NCBI GenBank assembly: GCA_030180135.1 | Contig: CM058236.1 | Location: 8,763,357-8,827,356, forward strand | Direction of reading: 5' to 3' | DNA length: 64,000 nt | DNA from: Orychophragmus violaceus | Taxonomy: Eukaryota; Streptophyta; Magnoliopsida; Brassicales; Brassicaceae | Shown: positions 56,671-64,000 of the stretch, in pieces | Position numbering within the stretch: the first letter of the stretch is position 1 | How the letters are laid out: every line of letters begins with the position of its first letter | Made by a program: the position numbers and the translations under genes | Notes under the pieces: model-generated | Told to the model about the DNA's origin: nothing | The model's database searches: none | What the model saw: the letters and a program-made list of their open reading frames with translations, nothing else

Positions 56671-56750
56671 ATGTACGACTTAGCTCAATTGGTCAGTAAA
56701 CAATTCCAACCCTCAATGCATCCCATGTTCGAACCTCGCATGGTGCGAGG
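56671..56750 (+). repeat. tRNA-like A/B-box module 3
   Basis: tagctcaattggtcag (56681-56696) and gttcgaacctcg (56728-56739), followed by the inverted cgcatggtgcg hairpin. Homologous to module 1 with its flank (aatatttttgt...agaattttaatttccgacgg). Confidence 0.6.
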
Positions 56751-56775
56751 AATATTTTTGTTTTTTAGAATTTTA

Positions 56776-56885
56776 ATTTCCGACGGCAAACCGTCGATAT
56801 TAAAAATTCCGACGGAAAACCGTCGATATTAATTTTTCAGACGGTAATCCGTCGGTAATTACCGATGGATTTTCGACTGTTTAGG
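56776..56885 (+). promoter_or_regulatory. CCGACGG block after accessory gene copy 1
   Basis: Four ccgacgg/ccgtcg inverted pairs (ccgacggcaaaccgtcg, ccgacggaaaaccgtcg, gacggtaatccgtcgg) within 110 bp. Confidence 0.6.
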
Positions 56886-57220
56886 GTTTAGGGTTTCAGA
56901 ATGGGAAACAGATTATCGCAAAACCTCTCACTAATTAATGTAATGTTAGTTTGTACTATTAGTCTTCAATATCTGGTCCAAATGACATGGTTTGTATCCG
57001 TAGAAAAAATTACAACACGTCGGACTGAAACACTTCGTAGTGTACAATAACGGTTAAGTCGAAGTTATTGTCAAACCTTATCTATATTGTCATTTTCATA
57101 ATTTTCTTTAAACTGAGACTTGTAATCAAAAACCTCAATCTTAATGTTACATATAAGTGTGAACTGTATAAAATGTCAAAGGCAAAACCATAATTGAAAC
57201 CCTAAACCCTAAACCCTCAA
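56886..57220 (+). other. Spacer between repeat blocks
   Basis: No gene. It contains ttagggtttagggttt near 56880 and aaaccctaaaccctaaaccc near 57198, short telomere-like runs that also match the telo-box motif. Confidence 0.5.
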
Positions 57221-57400
57221 AATTCCGTCGGAATTTTTTGACGGTTCTTCGTCGGGAATCCGTCGGTTTACTTCATTAAACGGTCAAAATCTGAATTAAC
57301 TCCACTCTCTTCCCCATGCAACGTTTCGGTAAGTGTCTTTTCGGGAACTAAATTAAAAACCGACGGAATTCCGTCAGTTTTTTCCGTCGAAAAAATTTAT
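57221..57400 (+). promoter_or_regulatory. CCGACGG block and TATA before accessory gene copy 2
   Basis: tccgtcggaattttttgacgg, cgtcgggaatccgtcgg, ccgacggaattccgtc, then tttatataaatatg at 57395-57410 next to the ATG. Confidence 0.6.
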
Positions 57401-57406
57401 ATAAAT

Positions 57407-57957
57407 ATGTACGGACGTTTCTATGTTTTTCTGTCTCCTTCATGGCGTTCTTGGTTAATTCGGGAATTAACTCAATCGGGTCTGGAACATCTTCCAGTTC
57501 TGAATCCTAGCCGCCAAAACCGGACCATTTGGTTCGGTTACAATGCTTCCATTCCGGCTGTCATTAGCGACATAATAGAGGCTTGTTTTCTCGGGGGTTA
57601 TCTTGCATACTACAATGTCCCACTAACGTTAAAGAGTTATGGTTCGAGGATTTCTTGGTAATTAAGTTATATTTTTCTCATTTATTTAAACTATTTCAAA
57701 TTCTACTTAATATTTGTTTACTTAATAAATTTCTGGTCTATTTTAATCCGGATATAATCTTCACGGTTTGGCGGGAATTCCACCGGGTCGCCAGTTGTGT
57801 TTTCCAGACCAAAATGCGGCGGGCGAAACTGCAATGGCTAAGAGGAGAAGGAAGACCGTCATGGATGCTAGTAGTGGATTGGAACCTCATGGTCGAGCTT
57901 TGGGAAGACACTGACATCGGAGATTGGTTCAGGAACAATTCCCCGAATGATGACTGA
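57407..57957 (+). pseudogene. CACTA 2 small accessory gene, copy 2
   Basis: Second copy of the 55821-56374 gene. Exon 1 (57407-57657): HLPVLNPSRQNRTIWFGYNA, VISDIIEACFLGGYLAYYN; shifted one base near 57632 as in copy 1. Exon 2 (about 57734-57957): YFNPDIIFTVWREFHRVASC, VFQTKMRRAKLQWLRGEGRP, WNLMVELWEDTDIGDWF. The acceptor appears to be tctg in place of an AG, so splicing is probably lost. The two copies are clearly diverged, so this is an old duplication. Confidence 0.6.
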
Positions 57958-58099
57958 TCAAGTTTATAATTATGCTATTTTAATTTCATGTAATGTTTTG
58001 TATTTCCGTTATTAAACTATGTTTTTAATTTTTGTTATTAATCTATGTTATGTTTTATTTTTATTTTTAATAAACAAAACAATAGCATAATAATATATA

Positions 58100-58345
58100 C
58101 AATTACTATGTAATCCTAAATGATTAACTCTAAATGGCTCAAATGGTTTAAAGGGAAAGAACATAAGGATGTGGTGGGGGGTTCGAAATGAGCCTTCCAC
58201 CGTTTTATGTTTATTTATTTTTTTAAAGTAAAGATATAAACAATGTCTATGTAATCATAAACGATTAACACTAAATGTCTCAATTGGTTTAAGGGTATAC
58301 AAGATAAGCTTGAGATGGGGGGTTCGTATCGTGCTTCCACCTTTT
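58100..58345 (+). repeat. tRNA-like A/B-box modules 4 and 5
   Basis: Module 4: tggctcaaatgg (58134-58145) and gggttcgaaatg (58178-58190). Module 5: tgtctcaattgg (58276-58287) and gggttcgtatcg (58319-58332). Both are preceded by the same a(t/a)taaacaa...tatgtaatc...gattaac sequence found before module 2. Confidence 0.55.
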
Positions 58346-58354
58346 ATGTTTTAT

Positions 58355-58540
58355 AATTTATGACGGATAACCGTCGGTTTTTTAAATTACCGTCGGTTTT
58401 CCGTCGTAAAATTTGGCGCCTTATCACATGAAATTTTTCGTCTTAACCACCAAATTTTGGCGAAAACAATTGGACCGCCAAAATTTAAGACGGAAAACCG
58501 ACGGTAAATGATTTCCGACGGTTTTCCGTCGGAAATCGAT
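58355..58540 (+). promoter_or_regulatory. CCGACGG block before TNPA-like gene
   Basis: gacggataaccgtcgg, taccgtcggttttccgtcg, gacggaaaaccgacgg, ccgacggttttccgtcgg between 58361 and 58535. It also holds two gccaaattttggcg-type inverted strings. Confidence 0.65.
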
Positions 58541-58559
58541 TTTTATTCTGTCGACCGAA

Positions 58560-59648
58560 CTTCTTCTTCTCCATTTCTCTGAAACTTCTCTCTCTCTCAT
58601 CTCTCGAAATCACGAGCTTCTCTCTAACAATCCGCCGGATTATCGCCGTTAAACTCGAATTCCGACCGCCACCAACACCACAAACATGTAAGTTCTCCTT
58701 TTAACCGATTGATTTTGCATAAATCTCTTGTTTAGGTTGTATGTATTTAAGAAATGGTTGTATGTGTTGATTGAAAGGTAGTTTAGGTTGAGAATAATGG
58801 ATTGAACATTAGTTGCTAGGATTTTGGATTGTTTGAATAAGAATATTGTGAATTCTAATTTTTTTCTTTCTCAAACCGATTTAAACGTTATGGAAAACAT
58901 TTTTAAACGTTTTAAAACTTGTTGAACGCTTGAAGTATGTTTAGGATCATGAATATATTTTTGGATTTTTTTTGGAAATTGTTTTGGATTTTAAAACTAT
59001 TTTATCTTATAAAAAATGTTTTTAAAATCGTTTATAACTTTTTAATATTAAATAAATTCTTTAAGTTTTATTTACTATTTGAAAAACTCTTTTAAAAATT
59101 TAAAAATGTTTTTAATAATTTTTAAATCATTTTGAAATATTTTTAAAACGTTTTATAAAATTTTTATGAGTTCTAAAACGTTTTTGAATTTTAAAACGTT
59201 TTAAAAATTTATTTTGTTGATTATAAAACGTTTATTTAAGTTTTTTTTTTTAAATTTTAAAAACGTTTTTGCTTTTTTTTGGAATTTTAAAACATTTTGC
59301 AATCTTAAATAAGATTTTTCATAGTTTTGTTTAATTTTTTTGTATAATTTAAATATAGAATTGTGAATCTAAATTTTGGATTGGTTTGCAGGGAAACTTT
59401 TTGAGCTTTGAGGAGATAATGGGCGACTCTCCGGTGAATGAGGTGCAGGAGCAGCCGGTCCAGCAACAAGAGCCCGCCGGTCTCGGTTGACTCAGGTGCG
59501 ACCCACATTGGCTCAGACACAGCCGGGAACGTCCGAGACTCTGCCGGAGGCTCCTAGTGGGAGTCATTATGTGTCTCAGGCGCCGCATTATGTCACGCCG
59601 TCTATTACCGCTGAGATATCGTCGTTAGTCGATCAACCGGGACGAGAG
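58560..59648 (+). pseudogene. CACTA 2 TNPA-like gene, 5' part
   Basis: CT-rich leader, then atg followed at once by a gtaag donor (58687), a 700-bp AT-rich intron with AAACGTTT palindromes, and an acceptor ttgcag at 59391. The next exon has MGDSPVNEVQEQPVQQQEPA from 59419, then a frame change near 59480 into SRLTQVRPTLAQTQPGTSET and HYVSQAPHYVTPSITAEISS. This Pro/Gln-rich N-terminal region precedes the DNA-binding part in PF03004-type proteins. The copia element enters at 59649 and removes the rest from view. Confidence 0.65.
58690..59391 (+). other. AT-rich intron with AAACGTTT palindrome cluster
   Basis: About seven aaacgttt-type strings between 58884 and 59270 (several extended to aaaacgttttaaaa). 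The equivalent intron of CACTA 1 has the same. No coding potential. Confidence 0.65.
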
Positions 59649-60318
59649 TGAAGGAATGTTTAGTCAATCCTGATTCAATTCTCAGATTCAGATTAACCTA
59701 AACATGCTGATCTAGGTTCTCTTGAATAGAAACAATGATAGATCTCACCTTATACCTGTTAATTGCAGCGGAAAGGGATGGTATGTTAGAGATCAGAGAG
59801 CCACCGAGAGATAACTCCTCCAGAGGTTCACACACGCACACCAATCAAGAAGAAGGCTGCTAGGCCACTAGGGGAACTCGGCGCAGAGGGAGAGAGAGTT
59901 TTCGGCTAGGGTTTTTGGTTCTGAACTCGAGTTTTATTTATAAAACTTGTCCGGTTCCGTTTGGGCCATTTGGCCCAAACACCAATTAACTCGACGGCAT
60001 TCGCGCACTGTGTCGATCGACACACCTTGTGTATCGATCGACACACAGTGGCTAAACCGTTTTATTCTCTCTAAGTACAGTAAATGCCTAGCACTTTTAC
60101 CGTACTTCTGCTAAACCGTTCCTACACATTTTCCTGTTAGCTTAGGCGTGTGACCCATATGGGATCATATAATAAAGGCAATAAGTCCAAGACTTATAGA
60201 TCATGAGCGGACTCTAGCAAGCCATCATGACCCCCAGTATTATATGACTTATGTCTGATCATTGACATACTCTTACTTTCTAGAGACAGTACCGAGATTA
60301 CTGGACACAATTCCAACA
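59649..60318 (-). repeat. Copia 3' LTR with paired CGATCG motif
   Basis: 670 bp. In minus sense it starts tgttggaattgtgtcc and ends cattccttca. TATA candidate tataaata on the minus strand (plus 59935-59942). The motif pair at 60009-60045 lies 67-103 bp upstream of it. The flanking purine tract (minus ccagtacaagtgggagat) touches the LTR. Confidence 0.8.
60009..60045. repeat. CGATCG-motif pair in copia LTR
   Basis: tgtgtcgatcgacaca (perfect palindrome core, 60009-60024) and tgtatcgatcgacaca (60030-60045), with ttcgcgc just before. Same motif, pairing and companion string as in the Athila LTR. Confidence 0.85.
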
Positions 60319-61190
60319 ATCTCCCACTTGTACTGGAATCTCTGTATTCATAATCCTTTTGTCACAATATCTCGATTAGTCATAAGGCAAGATTGGTGTC
60401 ATCCTTATAAAGCCTAATCTTGTTCATCGGACTCTGATTTGATACTGACAATCCAAACGACTCGGGACAGTCCGTTTGAGCATGGCCATGCATTTTCCAG
60501 TATTCAAATCTCCGATTGGCCTAGAGATATTCACTCCATTTATATTGGAGGGACAAATCCCGTCTTGTTCCATCACTGTAAACTACTCATTTCATAATGT
60601 ACCCAAACAAGGTCCTTATAACTATCGCAGAACGACAGCGTTAGACAATGATCAAAGTGCATCAGTCCATGTGCAGTCACATGCATGCGAACTCAGGTCT
60701 AAGGACTATACTCTATAGTCGTAGTAAGAATCTCTTATGACACAGATATAAATATCCTGAAGAGTTCTTATAAGCGGGTCTTGTCCGGTCGTATGTTCCC
60801 CAACATACACCTATGTACTGACTTTGATGCCGCGCATCTATGACACACTGAGACTTTGTCATAAGTCACGTACCAATCCAGTCTCACACGGTTGTTGGTG
60901 TTCCAATTTCAACAACCTTCGACTAGGGACATAATGATATAAGTCATTTATCAAATATAGGGTCTCATGATCAAGCTAAATGACTTTGATAACTCAAGAT
61001 CAAGTCATTTACTTCGATGACCTATAAAATGGTTTATATCACTTTGGAACGATTATTTCATCACAGTTAAAATAATCTTGAAATAATAATTTCATTAAAC
61101 ATCTTAAATGTTATTTCAAGAACATATCCAATAACTAAATAAAGCCCTTTAATAACTCCCACTGAAATTTAGACTATATCTTAATTTCAC
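60319..61190 (-). other. Copia 3' untranslated region
   Basis: Begins with the purine tract. No gene supported; an 80-codon frame on the plus strand (60476-60718) is antisense to the element and is not assigned. Confidence 0.5.
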
Positions 61191-63740
61191 TTATCCTACA
61201 GCAACAGTCCGCGACTCGTGCTTAGGCCTAAGGAGTGGCTTCGTTAATAGATTAGCAACGTTCTCATTCGTTGAAACTTGCTGATCTACTTAACATCTCT
61301 GTCATTTATCTCACGGAATCGGTTATACCTATCCTCAAGGTGTTTGGACCTCTGATGTGCAGCTAGTCTCATCTATGCTGGAAATCACATCAAGTTCAGT
61401 GACGAACTCTTCTTTCCAAACAACCTCTTTCGCCACTTCCCAAGTTGCGAAATGTTCAGCTTAAGTCATGGAGTCAGCAACAGTGCCTTGCACCGCCAGA
61501 TAGACACAAGATATAACCGGACTGTGATCGGAAATCATCTTTGTCTATTGGAAACTTGCCTTTCAGACTCTATCGACTCGTAGCACCTCACTTTCTCCGT
61601 AACTCAAGAATTTATCCTTAGTATTCCTCAAATACTTTAGGATATTCTTTACGGCAATCCAGTGATTCTTTGCTGGATTTGACTGGTCTTTACTTGTCTT
61701 GCTTAACATTAAAGCAACATCGAACAAGTACGTTTCATGGCATACATGATAGATCCAATTGCCGACGCATATGGAATCTTATCCATGCATTTAAGCTCAG
61801 CAGTTATCGTAGGACACTGTGTCTTGCTTAACGTAATGCCATGTGACATTTGCATAAAACCCTTCTTGGAATGCTGAAAACCTGTAGGACTTTGTCGGGA
61901 TAAGAATCCTGACTTTGTCTTACCAGCTCTTTCGGATCTCTATCTTTAGATCCAAAATCCAAGAACATACGTGGCTTTACTCATGTCAATCATTAGAACC
62001 AACTCCCAAGCCAGTCCTTTACTGACTGCAGCATTGGGACGTCATTTTCGAGAATCAGTATGTCATCGACATACAATATGAGAAATGCAATATCGCTCCC
62101 ACTAATCTATTAGTAAACACACAGTTCCGCTTCGTTCCTGTTCAAGTCAAAACCTTAACTACTTCAACAGAACGAAGATTCCAACTCCGATATGTTTGCT
62201 TCCCTCCATGAATGGATCGATGAAGCTAACTTACATAAAATGTAATTTTTCGGAGTCCGGGCTCACTTTCGCTTCTTTGAATTTCGCAGATTCGTCGCTT
62301 TCAATGATCATCAGATCATGCGAACTTTCAATGATTATCAGGTTCAACTAATGACGAGAAATCACTCTCGGATTAGTAACTGATTCATTCATATCTGCGA
62401 ACTTCAGGCTCCACAGGTGTAGATTCTACAGAAATCTGTAAATCCTTCCGCTGCTCTCCCTCAATAGGTAAAGCAGCCTCCTGTATTTCTCGAATTTCTT
62501 CGAGTTATACTATTACTCCCATTGTTCTTCTTGGAAAATAACTTCCTTCTTAGAAAACAGAATGGACGTAAAAGTAACAAGCCTTGGTTTCCTTCGGACA
62601 AGGCTCCACAGGTGTAGATTCTACAGAAATCTGTAAATCCATCCGTTGCTCTCCCTCAACAGGTTGAGCAGCCTCCTGTATTTCTCGAATTTCTTCGAGT
62701 TATACTTTTACTCCCACTGTTCTTCTTGAAAATAACTTCCCTTCTTAGAAAACAGAATGGACGTAAAAGTAACAAGCCTTGGTTTCCTTCGGACAACCAG
62801 CGAAGTAGTACAACTACAAATACTCAGTAAAGACGAATTTGGATCGATTCCAATCCACATTTACGTGGTGTCTTTCAACTGATATTTGTGGAACTATTTC
62901 AGCGTAAACTTAGATATTTTAGAGCGTTATTCTTAAATAATATCATGGAAGATTCGTGTGACTCATCTTTAATCATTTCTATTAAGATCTGATTCTTTCT
63001 CACAGAAAAACCTTCAGGTTTTCAGGAGAAATGAGCTGTGAAACTATTTCACACTCATTCAGATGATCACACAATCAATGACTTAAGTATTCTCACTCGT
63101 GATTTAATCCAGAGTCTTAATACTTTTGTCATTCAGATCCTATACTTCATTCTGGAACTCTTTCGACCATGTCAAAGAATTCCGACTTGTGTCTCATCAA
63201 ATGAACACAGTCATACTCACTGAAGTAATCAGTAGAGACAATGAAGTACAGGAGATTTTTCTCTGGCATTACTGCTCATTGGGCCACATACATCAGTATG
63301 TTCCAGGTCCAATAAGCCTTTGGGCCTTTCTCTAGCACGGCTAAGATAGGCCCTTTACCTTTTGGTCTAGTAAACAGAATTCAAGTCTCATAAGATATTT
63401 TATCAAATGAGCCCAACAGTCCATGACTATGGGATTTCTGAATCCGACTTACTCTATGTGACCAAGACTTTATGCCAAGAAAAATCAGGTTTAATTCATC
63501 AGATTTAAACCAATTCGGTATTTATGTTACATTTAGGCACTCTTTGGTTTAAGATATAAAACCCATTCCATGAATAGGGTGCTACAATTAATATTTCATT
63601 AAGATCAAAAGAACAAAACTTGTCTTTTATCAAAATGAAAAACATTCAAATTCTTACAAGAAAATGAAAGACAACTCTGCTTAAAGCAGGTACATTGTAG
63701 CAATTACTTAATACAAAACCAAGCCTCAAAGGGATCTATA
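61191..63740 (-). pseudogene. Copia pol (integrase, RT, RNase H), heavily degenerate
   Basis: RT catalytic LYVDDIL is readable on the minus strand at about 62056-62076, followed by a NDVPML-like segment. The RNase H end is suggested near 61230. A 195-bp tandem duplication (62406-62600 and 62601-62796) lies in the linker before RT, reading EEIREIQEA and MDLQISVESTPVEP on the minus strand. Integrase motifs were not identified with confidence. Frames change every 100-200 bp. Confidence 0.55.
62406..62796. repeat. 195-bp tandem direct duplication
   Basis: Two adjacent copies starting aggctccacaggtgtagatt at 62406 and 62601 and ending ttccttcggacaa. They differ at several positions, including single-base indels. 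Confidence 0.9.
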
Positions 63741-64000
63741 AGTGAAAACCCTACGGCTGAGGCAGCATCCCAAGCTCCTTCCAGACATGTAGTTTCACTT
63801 GCCCTTCCTTCAACGTTCTACTGTTGCTTAGGCTCTGCATATTATCACAAATATCAGTGCCACAACCAGTATCCAATACCTTTAAGGTAGAACTTGAAGT
63901 AATAACATGAATACCTGAGGAAGTAGTCGCATACATCAACTTCAACTCCTCATCATCTTCCATGAATTTAATGCAATCTCTCTTCCAATGCCCTGTCTCC
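63741..64000 (-). pseudogene. Copia gag end and protease
   Basis: Minus strand: ETGHWKRDCIKF (second half of a CCHC knuckle) at the right edge, then EDDEELKLMYATTSSGIHVI and the aspartic protease active site VLDTGCGTDICDNMQSL (63820-63890). The order knuckle then protease is normal for copia. The frame is open over 63751-63963. Confidence 0.75.

Larger units (their letters stand above)
51188..64000 (+). mobile_element. CACTA transposon 2 (right end outside window)
   Basis: Starts TACTACAAGAAAACAGG at 51188, a CACTA terminal repeat whose first base is changed from C to T, inserted in LINE C. Gene order: subterminal repeats, TNP2 transposase (51593-55316), small accessory gene copy 1, repeat modules, accessory gene copy 2, repeat modules, TNPA-like gene (58560 onward). 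The TNPA-like gene is broken by the copia element at 59649. The right terminus is not visible. Confidence 0.85.
59649..64000 (-). mobile_element. Ty1/copia element, minus strand, running off the right edge
   Basis: 3' LTR (59649-60318), purine tract, about 0.85 kb 3' untranslated region, then pol and gag in reverse, all on the minus strand. The coding region shows isolated motifs (YVDDIL RT, DTGCG protease, gag knuckle end) amid many breaks. The element interrupts the TNPA-like gene of CACTA 2. Confidence 0.8.

Noticed and set aside
55481..56750. Genuine tRNA genes
   Set aside because: A- and B-box-like strings are present, but I cannot form acceptor and anticodon stems of normal length, so I report tRNA-like modules only.
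60476..60718. 80-codon plus-strand frame in the copia 3' region
   Set aside because: Antisense to the element and without recognisable domain; could be chance in a low-stop stretch.

Overview
This is a stretch of plant nuclear heterochromatin. Nearly all of it is nested transposable elements. The element types (Athila and Tat Ty3/gypsy elements, Ty1/copia, CACTA, L1-type LINEs, AtREP-like Helitrons, hAT), a tRNA-Asp primer site and the one recognisable host gene (a GDSL lipase with plant intron phases) point to a Brassicaceae genome. Nothing here is bacterial; there are no operons, CRISPR arrays or rRNA genes.

Left nest (1-30010). A Tat-lineage Ty3/gypsy element (1-22648, 5' end outside the window) sits inside the reverse transcriptase of a Tork-like copia element (22649-24159), which itself lies at the end of a decayed CACTA transposon on the minus strand (24160-30010). 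The Tat element carries an internal tandem duplication of its protease-RT-RNase H block. One copy was then split by a young, apparently intact Athila-type element (1751-11441, minus strand) with 1196-bp LTRs, a 5-bp target duplication (agggg), a tRNA-Asp primer site and a single 1920-codon Gag-Pol frame. The Tat 3' region holds a minisatellite and a broken multi-exon antisense gene.

Middle (30011-46090). A non-coding host repeat occurs twice (30011 and 43041). Copy 1 is split exactly at an A/T by a 3.35-kb Helitron carrying fragments of a 3-hydroxyisobutyryl-CoA hydrolase-like gene and a poly(A)-binding-protein gene. Between the two copies lie a degenerate LINE (ORF1 and endonuclease), the 3' end of a second LINE (RNase H), a 3.25-kb solo LTR with gtccg target duplication, and a CACTA terminus. 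A hAT element with a perfect 8-bp target duplication follows.

Right nest (46293-64000). Exons 1-3 of a GDSL esterase/lipase gene are still open and in phase. Intron 2 carries a 913-bp solo LTR and intron 3 a minus-strand LINE. That LINE is interrupted by a second CACTA (51188 onward), and the CACTA is interrupted by a Ty1/copia element running off the right edge.

Most interesting signals. (1) A near-palindromic motif built on CGATCG/CGACCG forms seven small clusters in the Athila element: both LTRs, both UTRs, and exactly the linkers between Gag, protease, RT and integrase. The same paired motif sits just upstream of the TATA box in the LTR of the unrelated copia element at the right edge. 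(2) The better preserved CACTA contains repeated tRNA-like A-box/B-box modules and internal CCGACGG-type blocks in front of each gene, and both CACTAs carry a small two-exon accessory gene between the transposase and the TNPA-like gene.
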